NCBI GenBank assembly: GCA_020698575.1
Contig: CM036244.1
Span: 31,718,034 to 31,782,033, forward strand
Reading direction: 5' to 3'
Length of the DNA stretch: 64,000 bases
Origin: Bostrychus sinensis
Taxonomy: Eukaryota > Chordata > Actinopteri > Gobiiformes > Eleotridae
The notes under the pieces were generated by a model. That model did not search any database. It was not told where the DNA came from and was given only the letters and a program-made list of their open reading frames with translations. The position numbers and the translations under genes were made by a program. This document shows, piece after piece, positions 1 to 11,978 of the stretch. The number at the start of each line of letters is the position of its first letter. The stretch's first letter is position 1.

Positions 1-1794
1 CCAAATTAAGGAGAATCTATTAGATTGATCTTGATTACAGTAAGACTGGGACAGAAAAAAAATAAGTGGATTAGGATAAAGTCTTTCCAAAAAACTACAT
101 CATCACCATTAGGAGGGTCCTGTAATGCAAAGTGTTCTATAAGGCTCCACACATTATCTTGATTAATAGAAGTAAATGCATGAATAGCTTGAAAGTTTTA
201 AGTAACCATTTTATGACTTGTTGGTAAGCTCTTAGTTTACATATAATGGGATTTCAGTGGTCTGACAAGTTTACTGTAGAAGTTGACCTAACCTTACATT
301 TTTGCAGTAAAAGTGACTGAGCTTTTCGTCTGAGTCCCTCAACTTTGGTACAACTTGCCCGGGGAGGTAAGGCTGGCACCATCACTGACATTTTTTTAAA
401 TCACTTTTACAGGCCTTTTTATAATTGATTGATTTATTTTATTAATGACTATTTATTGCTTTAGCTCTGATTGTCTGTCTAAAGGTTTATATGCATGTCT
501 TTTCTTATTTGATTTTATTGCCTTATTTATGCTCTTTGCTGATCAGCACTTTGTAAACCTTGTTTTTGAAAAGAGCTATGCAAATATCAATTATGTATGT
601 ATGTATATACCAAAGCACAACATATATGGAAATTGTAATAATGTTAAATTTGCTACTAAAAGCAGCCATGAATTAAATGTACACAAACCAATCTACAAAC
701 TTCTCACACAGTTCTCTCAGTTTATCTACAACTTGCTCAAAGTGTTGCTCCACTTTAGATAATAGAACCCCTGACCACCTGCATGAAAATGACTTCACTA
801 ACTAACACAGGCCCAATCCTTTTATATGATGATGTTTTACTGCTCAAGAGTGTAATCTAGTAAGAGCTGGATCAGGCAGCATCAAAGTCTTTCCCTGACG
901 TCAGCCTTTCTTTGGCCTTTGTTTAATCCTTAACCATCCAAGCAGATCTCCAGAGAGCTGCGGGCCTGTTGTGTTCAGACCAGGAGCTTTTGGAGTGGTG
1001 GCACCCTTCTGTTTGGGCTGGCTGCTGTACACCTGCTCCCCAGTACACCAGGGCTCACTACACTCAACAAATGTCAGGCCTGGTCTCTCTCTTTATTGTC
1101 TGGAGAGGCTGCTGGACAAAATGAGTAGGATTGTAGAGAAATCACACAAAGATCTGTCCCTCCGCTCGGTCTGGTGTGTTTGGTTAGCAGAGGTCTGGCT
1201 TAAAGTAAATGCCATTCTAACTCTCACCAGAGGGATTTAATTACCTTCAATGAGGAGGAAATTCAGAGCAATATTCTGCGTTTTGAACTACAAAAGCTGG
1301 CTCCTAGTATAATATTAGCATAACCTATGTACGTTTGATATCTCAACAGCTCCAGTCCCGTGTGACTTCCAACTGAACTGAAGTGTTAGTTTCACTCCCA
1401 AGTGGAATAAGCCGGTATCACGTCATGCTAAAATAAGATGTCACTCTGCACCTGTGTGAATCTCTGCTGAGCACAGAGAGCTAAAATGTCCTACTGTTTT
1501 TGCACTTAAATGCAACTCAACACGCCAAATTAAAAGTGTTAATGTTTCAAACACATACTTACAATTACTGCTAAACTATTAGTGTGGTAATTTATGAAAA
1601 AGTATGGCATGGGAACAATACCAAGTACCAACTTTACACCAGAATATAAATGGGGGAATGGAAACTGTAATATATTAAAAAAGTAAACCACAGAAGGCAA
1701 CCTCTTTCTAAATTTAGCCACACATTTTAATTTTTTTTTTTTTTTTACATAAAAGTAATGGTCTCATGCTGTGCTACATGATTATGTTACATGT
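1..1794. other. AT-rich non-coding DNA, nothing recognised
   Basis: No gene, RNA or repeat is recognised here. Short open frames occur at 445-762 and 971-1240, but they show no domain, codon bias or flanking splice signals and are probably chance. Confidence 0.5.
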
Positions 1795-1930
1795 TTGGGG
1801 ACTTTTGACTTTTTAGATAGAGACAGTAAGACAAGAAAGATGGGGAATGACGTGGAGCAAGTCAGAAACTGAACCTAGGCTGCTTTGGTTTATGTGGAAC
1901 ACACTCTACCAGGCGAGCCACTGATTTTGT
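1795..1930 (-). repeat. tRNA-derived SINE fragment
   Basis: Read on the minus strand, the stretch begins GTGGCTCGCCTGGTAGAGTG, which resembles a tRNA A box. About 35 bases later comes GGTTCAGTTTC, a B-box-like motif, and then a CT-rich body containing TTTCTTGTCTTACTGTC. This is the layout of a common teleost tRNA-headed SINE. The copy is diverged, and its tail runs into the T-run near 1730-1746. The related copy at 40200-40410 lies on the other strand. It is too diverged to be a working tRNA gene. Confidence 0.6.
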
Positions 1931-2877
1931 CAGTTCATTACTTCCCAAACAATGAAATGCAACTCTAAATACAGTAGTAGAGTACATGTAGTGTTACCAG
2001 TCACAAGCTTAAGTGTAAGCTTGTTAAGTAAGATTTTGTTCCTTACTATGTTAACACTTGCCAGCATTTTCTCAAAATGTTGCCAGCCAGAGCAAGCGTT
2101 TTTGGTCATTTTTAACAATCTTTGCTGCACCCCACAAAATGTTGTGCTATAGTTTTACTTAAAGTTTACAAAGTTCATTTGTTGTTTTTCTTTTTTTAAC
2201 AGTTGAAGGATGGTAGTTTTCATAAAAAAATTTCTGGACAAAAAGATGAGAAAATGCATTTTCACCCCTCATGTGGGTCAACAGCTGTCCCACTTAACCC
2301 AGCAAAGGATGGAAAGTACTGTAGCCTTTCAACTATTCTAAACCAATAGAGTTTAGTTTCTGGTCATAAGCTCCTTCCTAGGAGCACAAAACCAAGCTCT
2401 CTTACCAGTTCATTTTCATAACTGACAAAGTCTCTAACCCCCGATTTCCAAGCGTGAGCGCTGTGCTGTGAAGTGCCAGTGACCAACAGCGCTGACACTC
2501 GCCCACTGGCCATTTGTAACGGCAGTGCAGCCGCGCAGCTCTGAGCAGCTGGGGAAGGCACGGGGGAAATGGCGAGATCATGTGATAATCGCCATATATA
2601 AAGACAGAAATGAGACCAAAACAATCTTTATTCACAAGAAGAAGGACAGAAAACAACAGTTTAGCTTGAGATCACTTTGTTGTTGTCAATGGTATCACTT
2701 CACAGACTTTTCCTCTACAGTGGGTCAGTTCATTGAGTTTGAAAAAGTTTTGTTTTTGCAGAGTCAAATTGCGTGTGTATATAAAACATTTTAATGAGAA
2801 ATATACATGCATAACATATTCAAACAAACATGTATGCGAATATATAGCCTAATATAAAAATATGATAGTCCACGTAC
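1931..2877. other. Non-coding DNA with a GC-rich patch
   Basis: Mostly unrecognised. Bases 2430-2580 are clearly richer in GC and CpG than the surroundings. Overlapping frames on both strands there (2364-2656) look like a by-product of composition. Confidence 0.4.
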
Positions 2878-3060
2878 AGTTTTGGTTTCTACTCTGAATG
2901 TCTGGATGTTGCACTCGTTCAGGATCCGGTTTGGTGTGATATGATCTGTGTAGATGGGCGAGAACTGGGAGCACCGTCGCAGAAAAATAGAACTGCTGCG
3001 TATCTCCAACAAAGTGTCGCACACTCTCGATCCAGAACCGCAGCGCAGGGCTCTCATTCA
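2878..3060 (-). CDS. Candidate internal coding exon, unknown gene
   Basis: On the minus strand a pyrimidine-rich acceptor (CTTCCTTTCTAG) precedes a 183-bp segment that ends at a GTACGT donor. If the acceptor is used, only one frame is open throughout. It gives about 60 residues starting NESPALRFWIESVRHF, with an aromatic-rich middle. The overlapping second minus-strand frame, starting MRALRC, has an in-frame TGA right at the acceptor. GC content is higher than in the flanks, and many third positions are G or C in the first half. I do not recognise the family. It could be a true exon, a decayed exon with an internal frameshift, or chance. No partner exon was found nearby. Confidence 0.33.
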
Positions 3061-4364
3061 CTAGAAAGGAAGTGTATCTGAAGCACAGTGTGCAATGCTC
3101 ACTGTTGCAGTGGAAATTAAGGGTTAGATTAGAGGTGAAATGTCTTCAACTTATTTTTAAACCTTTTGTTGTGATCTACAATGCAGTGACCTTTTGCAAT
3201 CTATACTACAAAGTCTGTTCTTGTGGAAAAGTTTTTCGACTTTATATCCACCACAAAACTTTTTTCCCAATACTGTGAAATGACCACCACTGTCATGGAA
3301 ACCACTGTCAGATTAAACACTGGCACATATTTACAATCTCGTGACAGATCTTTTTCCTGTGCTATAAACATTAACACCCTTAAAAAAACTATTCTTAAGA
3401 AACAATCTGTCTTCACTCAACACAGCATGCATAAAAGTTTCCTCTTTATAGTTCACTAAAATGATCCAGATCTATGTTGTAGCCTATCTCTAGAGTCTCC
3501 CCAGTTTTCGACTTCCAATGTATATGACGTTACCATACATCACTGATACAGAGTGGAGTAATTAATGATGAATAATGCTCCTGAAAATGTAGTGTAAGGC
3601 CGAAAACAATTTGAGTCTGAACATGTGACAAAATGCGGCGCCAGGATTGCAGTTTCCTTTGTGCACCCATGCATCGGGGAACCTCCCCTGGGATTAATTA
3701 CGCACAAAAGTTCCATATAACATTTCCTAATTAAGCATGTGCAGGGTCAGCAAACGTGTCCTTTTATGAAGACGTGTAATGACCTACAGAGATTTCACTT
3801 CTGCTTTGTCTTACAAGTACACTCCATACATTATCTAATTGTGTGATGCTATTGTAAACACTTAAAATGAATCCCTGCAGCACAAAGTTAAGGACTGAGT
3901 CTGCTCTGAACTATTTGCTTGTTTACTGCGCCAGCGTGCTGATATAGGCTTGTCACAGACGTCCACGAAAGGTCACCTGTCACACGCTAAAACACAAACA
4001 AACAACATGAGCAGGAAAAGGCTGGCTGCATCTTAACACACTCTTTTAACTCTATCTGGCACTAAAATTTAGTGGAGTTATCATGCCAAAGTCTGAAGTA
4101 ATATCTCTCTATTTGCTTATTGGCAATATGATAGAAAGTGTCTAGTCTCCATGTTTGTTTTCTATTTTCTTTGGACAATTTCATGCCCAGGTTGCACACT
4201 TCCACCTCCTGCATGATCCTGCTTTGACCACCACACCACAGTTTCAGTATAGTCTATTTATTGTAAGTAGACTCTGTACCAGTAATTCTCTTCACACCTT
4301 TTCACCCCGAGTACCACCTCTGAAAATATTTGGCTTTTAAAGTACCATCGTTATTGGACTAAAA
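3061..4364. other. Non-coding DNA, nothing recognised
   Basis: Short open frames at 3072-3459 and 4155-4340 lack recognisable domains. No known repeat was recognised. Confidence 0.4.
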
Positions 4365-4500
4365 TGAGCATTACTAAAAAAAGGACAAAACAGGGACTAA
4401 ACCAGGCCAAAAACAGATCTAAAACTGCACTAAACCAGGACAAAATCAGAACTACACACAACAGGAGTAAATCTGTACTTATATGAAACAAAATCAGAAC
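4365..4500 (+). repeat. Degenerate CCAGGTCTAAA-type short tandem repeat
   Basis: The block contains spaced copies of ACTAAACCAGG, ACAAAACAGGGACTAAACC and AGATCTAAAACTGC. It is a degenerate form of the motif that recurs at 20000-20180 and 32765-32880. No coding content. Confidence 0.5.
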
Positions 4501-7143
4501 TGCAAAGCACTCCCAGCAACTTGAGACAAACATTGACAAGCATTTAATCTTGTATAGATTTACTGAAGCCAATTTACAATGACCATACATACACTATACA
4601 TTTACTTGTTGACACTACACAGAAAACTTGCAGCTTGCATGAAGCTGAAGTTGCATTTATGCACGTGTTGAAATGAAATGTCCTTGCTCTGATGGTGCTT
4701 GGTTTTTTTAAGTTCTCCAAGCTCATTTTGTGTCATTGCTCGGGCAGTCAATATTTTTTAACCAAAAAATACAAAGTATCACAATTATTAAAAGAAAATT
4801 GTCTCCCCTGAAGTAAAAAAAGACACAATATTCTGAAGTCCAAGCAATTTTCCACTCATACTAAAGCAAGGACTATCTATTCTCCACAGTACCATTGGTG
4901 TTGGATCAGTGGGCTAAGAAGAATCAAGTGGAATATTTCTAATATTGTAAATTCTACTTGTAGTTTTGAAGAACTGCTAATAAAGATGTGACGAGACACA
5001 AATCCTGAGACAAGACACAGAATTGGGTTCAAGAGAGGTGACAACATTTTTAAAGTATTTTGTAATGAAAATATAAATGAATGAAAATATATTTTAATCC
5101 ACTGAAACACATAAAGTGCAGAAATATTTAGATGTATTTTAAAAGTCCAACCGTATTGAATGAGTGATTTACTTACTATTTTGGCACAAACTTAACTGAC
5201 TGGCTTCTCCTCTGTGAAAAGTGCGAACAGAAACTAATCACAACACTGATTTTTACCTTTATGTGAATCTTGTGACATTTTGATTGTAAGATCACAAGAT
5301 CTTGTCACACCGCTAGCTTCTACCAGTAAGAAGCCATAGTTCTTGCAGTTTGTGAAAGAAAAGGTCTGTCTTATTATAAACACAACATTCCTTTTACATT
5401 CTTTTCAACACTGACATTTTTGTTGGCTACCATACACTCACGACAATTCACCACAACCAACACAACAAATAAAGCATTGTTGCAATAACTGTGAATTGTG
5501 AATTCCAATAACTGATGTTTTGATTGTACAGTTTTAGTTCATGGGCAGGCTCAAGAAATTGCTCTCAGTAAATACTTGCTAGAGGACAAAATGTTACCTT
5601 TCCTCAAATACATTTCTCTATGAGTACTTTGGCTGTGTCAAAGTAGATAGTAATAGTAGTAGTATAAAAAAAAAAGGGAGTGTAGAGCTGTGGGAACATA
5701 GAGTCCAAAAATCTTAGAAATGTGGGAACATAGGGCTGTGGGTACATAGGGCATCCCATAACAGAAGTAGCAGCAGTAGTAGAAGCACTTTTACTTTAGG
5801 AGCAGTACTTTTTCGTGAATACTTCCACCTCTGGCTGCTCTGCGCTCGTGCAGCAGAGCAAAATGCTGTGTTTTAAATGTGTTTTTATAGTAGTTAAAAG
5901 TTCTTGAGAAACTATTTACTTTGTTCACATTCATATCTATTGTTTTGATATTTAGACTCTTTTGACTCGCACTACTCACTAGCATAGAATTAATAATAAA
6001 TCCCTTTCTGCGGCGTGATGAAATGTTGTCTTCATACAATCAGGTTACAACTCTTGATTTACTGCAGTCAACAAACTATTGAAAAGTTATTGCATTTGCT
6101 CCACACACAATTATGTTTTTATTGTGCACCATAATGTCTGCCGAGAATATTTAATGCTATTTTCTCTCTATCTTCATATATACACCATGGAGGCACAGAC
6201 AAACATTTTTCAAGTTCTTTCCCACTGCCGAATCTAAAAAGCTTCAAATGATGCTTTTTATCATTCACAAGCAAATAGAAAATGCTTTTTTTTTCTTTTT
6301 TTTTTACTTAATCCGCCAGCCACAGGGAAAATGTGTGTTGGCTTTTTGTAAATGTAAAGTACTTGAGCTGGAATGATGAGGGGGGTGGCTATTATTTGGC
6401 GGAGTGAAGCAAAGACTGAGACACCTTGACGTTCTTTAGCGCTAATAGAAAGTACCCAGAGCCACACAAGCTTTTTTAGCTTTGAAAGATGTTTGTCTGA
6501 TGAGAATAAAAGCTCTGTCTGACAGCCCTATCTGTTCTCTAACAAGATGATGTTAAAGGGAGCTCAGAGTTCAGTTGAAGACAATCCATAGCAACCACTA
6601 AAAGACTGATGTCATTTTAAGGTAAATGGTCAGAAATAGTCTATACATCTCTTTGTTAGTGTGGTGCAGAGAGAGAATAGCTCAATTAAATGGTAAATGT
6701 ATAGGTTTAAGATTAAACAAACACTGAGAAAGCCAAAGCCATTAGGGAAACAAGTGTAAGAATGCACAATAAAATAATTACAGAGTGCTTCTTTTTCAAT
6801 AAGCTGTTTCATTTTAATGGTGTGCCACAGAGGATCATCTGAGGACTAACTAACTTCTTGTCCTCTCCCAACAATCTAATCTTTTGTCTTCCTCTAGGTC
6901 TGCTGGCAGCTCTAACCTCAGCATCCCTTTACCTATATATTATTATCATTCTTGCCTGATATAGGTTTCCAGTTGCTGAAGAGTTCGTGGTCACATTAGA
7001 CATATTTTTTGTATAATGATGTGTTATCTATAGGTGACAGATCTAGACTGCAGGTAGATGAATGATCATGAAGCCATGTTGTTGTAATAGGTGCAGTCTA
7101 TAGTTTTGTATTGTCCAGCTGAAATACTCAAGGCCTTTTCTGA
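4501..7143. other. AT-rich non-coding DNA with a small local tandem repeat
   Basis: No gene recognised. Around 5675-5750 the words GTGGGAACATAG and GGGCTGTGGGTACATAGG recur as a short imperfect tandem repeat. The remainder has poly-A/T runs and short chance frames. Confidence 0.4.
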
Positions 7144-9340
7144 AATAGACATCATCTGAAGGGGAGAATATGTTGCTCTAAAACCTTTACATACCTTTCA
7201 GTATCCAGTGGGCTACTGGAACAAGACGAAAATGGACGAGAGGCAAGAACAAGGCTATGTTGGACTACTACTCTAGTAACCCTAGTCAGAGGGGTTACAT
7301 GCAGAGAATGTGGGTAATATGGCAACATCAAAACCCACAATCAACACTCACGGCAAAACAACTAGTAGCTCAGTGTTCCAACATCCACAAACAGCACCTG
7401 CTTTCACAACATGAGATTGATGAGGTACAACACGAATGCTACGACAAGTGGGAGCCAGGACGCAAGGTCACAACCACGTTGAGCAAGGCAGCAACTGACC
7501 TGAGAGATAAGATCATGGCTAAAATGAACACCAGGCAACCCCGACACCAGTTACAGAGGCTGAGTGAAGTACCATCAGAAAGTCACATGGAAGACATGAA
7601 TGCAGCTTTGAGAATGATACCTACTATCCATCACTGAAACCAATGAGCTGATATACACTTCAGCAGAAGTGATCCTTGAGGTGTTTGGCTACTGACCAAA
7701 GAACAACCAGATCCATATCCACCATGGAAAAAAAGGTTGGAGACTAAAATCAAGGCAACTCAGAGAGAAGTGAGCCAACTGTCAGAGCTCCAGTAAGGGG
7801 CAATAACAAAACAAGTATCCAAGAAGTACAGCCAGATGTCCATACCTGAAGCCCTGGAAACTGCCAAACAAAGACTCAAGCCTTGGCCACCTGAAGAGGC
7901 ACACGAGAGAAATTGAAGCAAGGGTGTTCTCAATGCAACCAGCTAAAGTGTACTCTCAGTGGCAGGGTAATAACAACAGAGCAGACCTGCCAAGGCTGGA
8001 GACTGAACAATACTGGAAAGGCATATGGGAGAAGGAGGCATCACACAACAGCAGTGCACAGTGGCTGCTGGATCTAAGAGCAGACCACAGCAACCTCCCT
8101 GAACAAGTAACCATCACAGTGGCAGACATCCAAGAAAGTGTCTCAGGTATGAAAAACTGGACAGCACAAGGGCCTTTCATGATTCACATCTACTGGCTGA
8201 AAAAGCTAACTACACTCCATGAGCACCTGGCAGCACAAATGAACCAGCTGCTAAAGGATGCGACCCACCCTGAATGGCTAACTAAAGGCCGGACAATCTT
8301 AATCCAGAAGGATTCCCTGAAGGGACTATCGGTCCAATAACCTGTCTCCCCACCACATAGAAGCTCATGTCAGGCATCATAACGGCTAAGATAAGTGGGC
8401 ACATGGATCAATGCATGAGCACAGCACAGAAGGGCAATGGTAAAAACACCAGAGGAGCTAAACACCAGCTGCTCGTAGATAGAACAGTCGCTCAAGACAG
8501 ACACACTAACCTGTGCACCGCCTGGATTGATTACAAGAAAACCTATGACTCAATGCCGCACACATGGATCATGGAATGCTTGGAGATGTATAACATCAAC
8601 AGGACTCTAAGAGCCTTCATTGCAAACTCAATGAGGAAGACCATCCTTGAGGCCAACTGCAAGCCAACTGCACAAGTGTCTATCAAATGTGCCATATAGC
8701 AAGGAGATGCTCTTTCACCAAGACTGGCTATGGATACCGACTCAGGAATGGATCCACCATCACTCACCTCCTCTACATGGATGACATTAAGCTGTTCACC
8801 AAGAGTGAGCAAGACATTAACTCACTGATCCACACAACCAGGATCTAGAGCAATGACATCGGAATGTCATTCGGACTTGAGAAGTGTGGGCGGATGGTGA
8901 CAAAAAGAGGGAAGGTAGTCCATACAGTAGGGGTCCCACTCCCAGACGGCAGAATAGCAGACATTGAGGACAGCTACAAGTACCTTGGAATCCTAAAGCA
9001 AATGGCAACCTGGACCAGGCCACAAGAAAAGCAGCCACAGCAAATACCTCCAACGAGTAAGGCAAGTCCTAAGGAGTCAGCTCAATGGCAACAACAAGGT
9101 CTGGTCAATCAACAGCTATGCCCTGCCAGTCATCAGATACCCTGTGGGAATAATAAGTTGGCCAAAGGAAGAGATTCAGACCACAGATGTGAAAACATGG
9201 AAGCTCCTGACCATGCACGGAGGGTTCCACCCCAAATCCAGTACCCTGAGACTGTACACTAACCGCAAGGAAGGAGGCAGAGGACTGGTGAGTGTCAGAA
9301 CCACTGTCCAGGATGAAACATCCAAGATCCTTGAATATGA
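7144..9340 (+). mobile_element. R4/Dong/Rex6-like non-LTR retrotransposon, broken copy 1
   Basis: This copy matches the element at 44872-47658 at roughly 95% by eye from about 7488 to 9340. It extends further 5', so it keeps N-terminal coding sequence that copy 2 lacks. The match stops abruptly near 9340, so the 3' third, including the endonuclease domain, is missing. No (TA)n tract flanks it. The 5' limit is uncertain: coding-like sequence starts near 7200-7257. Such elements retrotranspose by target-primed reverse transcription, but this copy cannot be active. Confidence 0.8.
7257..9340 (+). pseudogene. R4-type reverse transcriptase ORF remnant (copy 1)
   Basis: Translation is spread over several frames. 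Bases 7257-7637 encode an N-terminal segment with PSQRGYMQRMWVIWQ, resembling the region upstream of the reverse transcriptase in R4-clade elements. Bases 7924-8340 cover the pre-RT and start of the RT, and 8367-8699 the middle RT including a DYKKTYDSMP-like block. The YMDD active site is at 8774-8785. Compared with copy 2 it has a TAG in place of the Tyr codon just before QGDA (near 8698), a deletion of about 46 bp near 8719, a loss of about 13 bp near 8321 and a TAG near 8848. It retains a CGA codon near 9053 where copy 2 has TGA. Endonuclease domain absent. Confidence 0.8.
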
Positions 9341-10117
9341 CATGCAGAACCACCATTGAATCCACAATCTCCTTGCTGGGAGGCGAGAACACTATAACGG
9401 CTCTGCCACCGTGCCATCTAGTCTTCCAATCACATTATATTTAGTCAGACAAAGGGCCAGATAGTTGTTGTTGTAACATTTAACATTGCAACAAAACTGC
9501 ATGAGACCTCTCCGCTCTTTGCAATATAACACCAGACACACAACACACTGCATTTGTCTTTGTCCACAGTAAAAAAGACTTTTACAATGGGCTAAGAACA
9601 AAGAAAGGTGCATCACTGTATGAAAATACAAAAAAAAAAAAGTAAAAAATAATAAAAAGAAGAAAAAAAATCAAAACTAGAAGATGTCAAAGAATGTAGA
9701 CCTCTGTCAAACAATGGTAAAGCTGTCTATTGCCCAGACCTGGACTGAAACGCAACGGTTTTCTAGTTCAGCGGTAAATGCTCTTTCTGTTTAGCCACAA
9801 AACACCTATATCTCACAATAGTAAGGAGTAAAGTTAGTATCTCCAGATAATATCGCAAAATGGTACAGAATTCCTTGAAACACTCATGGATCTAAAGAGT
9901 GATCTGGATCTGCACCAAAATCCATAATTTTGGCCCATTTTTTACCTTTCCTAAAATGTTTATTTAAAAAAATTTTTTTTTTTTAATATTCTTAGTAAGT
10001 ACACTTGTATAATTTGGAGGCTCTCCTGACATTGTTCAGACATAAATGTACTGTAGATTGTACTATTCTACACACTGCGAGTAAGACTTAGTATCTATAA
10101 TAACCTGTGTTTTTTAA
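9341..10117. other. Non-coding DNA after R4 copy 1
   Basis: Includes an A-rich run (9630-9670) and otherwise unrecognised AT-rich sequence. It is not homologous to the 3' end of R4 copy 2, so it is either unique DNA or another unrecognised insertion. Confidence 0.35.
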
Positions 10118-10205
10118 AGGTCCCCTATTATGCAAAATAAACATTTTTGAGCTTTTAACCATGTTTTAGAGGAGACACAGGAAAGAGGTTTAAAAAAAAA
10201 AATCT
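10118..10205 (+). repeat. GGTCCCCTATTATG-family dispersed repeat, 5' fragment
   Basis: It begins AAAGGTCCCCTATTATGCAA and continues with GAGCTTTTAACCATGTTTTA, the first ~70 bp of a repeat seen about seven times in the window (13906, 16795, 25465, 26155, 37945 and 39808). It ends in an A-run. Confidence 0.65.
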
Positions 10206-11299
10206 GTGTTTTTCCACCAAACACTGTGCCATTTCTTTTATTTTGATGTATTTTATTTTTCTGATTGAGTTTTATTTGAGGTACACAACCCTTTGCCTGG
10301 CCTTGTCCTAAAACTCTTGTGGTTGATCTTAATTACATCTTTTAGCCAGTGTGCCAGGAGTCTCTGAGTTTCAACTTTAGGTACAATAAACAGGAAGCTG
10401 TAATAATATTGCCCATGCCTGGTTTTTGGTTTTCTATTTGCAGACTGTGATGATGACGAGGCACCGAGCAAACTGAGCACTGTGCCATTTGGAAATGTGT
10501 GCCTTCCCTGTGACTACTATGAAATTCAATTAGATCTATATGCAGTAACTAATCTATGAGGAAGTGGGGAAGAATAAGCCTGTTCTATGCTCAAGGCTTA
10601 AAGTGGAGCCGCGCTAATGCAAAGTGGGTATGTTCAAAAGTGAACAGGCAGAAAACAGTCCTGTCGCTACGGAGCTTTCTCTAAAACCAGGAATAAATAC
10701 ATCAGTGCAGGTTGGGCTAGGCAGTATAGATATAAGGGATTGTAAAAAAACAGAAAATTACTTTAACCAATCTATTTTTCTGCAGCAAGAAAAATTAAAA
10801 TCAATGTTGTTTGATTTCTTGGTTTTAGCCTTTTTTACAGTTTGTTGCTATTGTTTTAAGCGACTGCAAAAATTGTAAGATGGCATAGTCTTTTTTTTTT
10901 CATTTAAATGAGTCCTTCCTTAATAATTAAAACAATTTAACATAATGCTCATCCAACCAAGTGTATATTTTTTGACATATCACAGAGATGCTTTATTTTA
11001 TTGCTCTGATTTTTCATGACTTTGTCAGGCTACTTATTGTCTATGACTTCATGAAGGTGTTTTGGGTTTCTGATGTAATTTTAGTTTTTTATAAACAGAC
11101 AAGTATCGGGGTCACTAATGACCCCCAGTTAAAAGCACCTATGTTTTATCGCTTTAATTAGTTTTTCTTTTACAAGACATCAATATTTGATGTACCACAC
11201 ACCAGAGGGATGTCAGGGGCACACTCTCTGTCAGTTTTAAGTTTGTCCTGGTTTACTGAGGCCCTCAGGAGCACACTGTCCACACACAGCAGAGAGGAT
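10206..11299. other. Unrecognised DNA with a minus-strand open frame
   Basis: A 75-codon minus-strand frame (10253-10480) shows no known domain. The stretch near 10725-10760 (GGCTAGGCAGTATAGATATA) resembles the start of the GCACGATAT-type element at 16003, but too weakly to call. The rest is AT-rich. Confidence 0.3.
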
Positions 11300-11306
11300 C
11301 CTGGGG

Positions 11307-11555
11307 TCACAATACAGGCCTCACTCTGGGCTCTGACTGAGGCAGAAAACTTTTCTTTAAAGTAAAAATAATTATAAGAATCAACAAAAAGAATAAGAAT
11401 AAAAGCAAAGTCTGAAGACAGAGTCTGAACTGAGCCAGGAACTTGTCTGAAGTCCGCCAGCTCCTGCTCTGGTCGTACTCAGACCGGACAGTCCTGGCCT
11501 CAAGAACCATACTATTAGAGCGCCCCCTACAGGAGTCACAAGCAACAAAATACAT
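11307..11555 (-). other. Minus-strand open frame with a membrane-spanning segment
   Basis: The 82-codon frame contains a strongly hydrophobic segment (LLLFLFFLLILIIIF) followed by KK and a short polar tail before the stop, like a single-pass membrane protein end. Upstream on the same strand, an ATG near 11694 opens a short frame that reaches a CAAAG/GTGAGG donor-like site near 11648. No Ig, MHC or other domain can be shown. It may be a gene relic or a composition effect of T-rich DNA. Confidence 0.2.
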
Positions 11556-11978
11556 GCAGCCTGTTCAGACAAACTGTCTGCAGCATTTCAGATCAGAGAG
11601 AGAGTCCAGAGTTTCAGCACCAGGACAATAACAGCAGAATCCTCACCTTTGAGGCCTACGAATGGCCTCAGAGACTGCAGCTGATAAATCCATTTTATAC
11701 TGATTCAGCCTCGTTACTGATTAAACATCATACTTAAAGCAAAAGTTTTATTGAAATTGTAATGAAGACAAATTTCTATTTCAAAAAGTTCATCTTGACG
11801 TGAGTTTTGGAGGATTTAATGGGATTTTTATATAATAGAGTGAATATGGACCCACCCACTTTTAACCATAAACATTTGTCAAAAATAAAGTTTCTTTGAC
11901 GTTATTTTAAACTAAACCACATCAGAATAAAGAGTGGTGGAGGAGCTGTGTTTATGTTAGTGCAGATTGTTCCTAATA

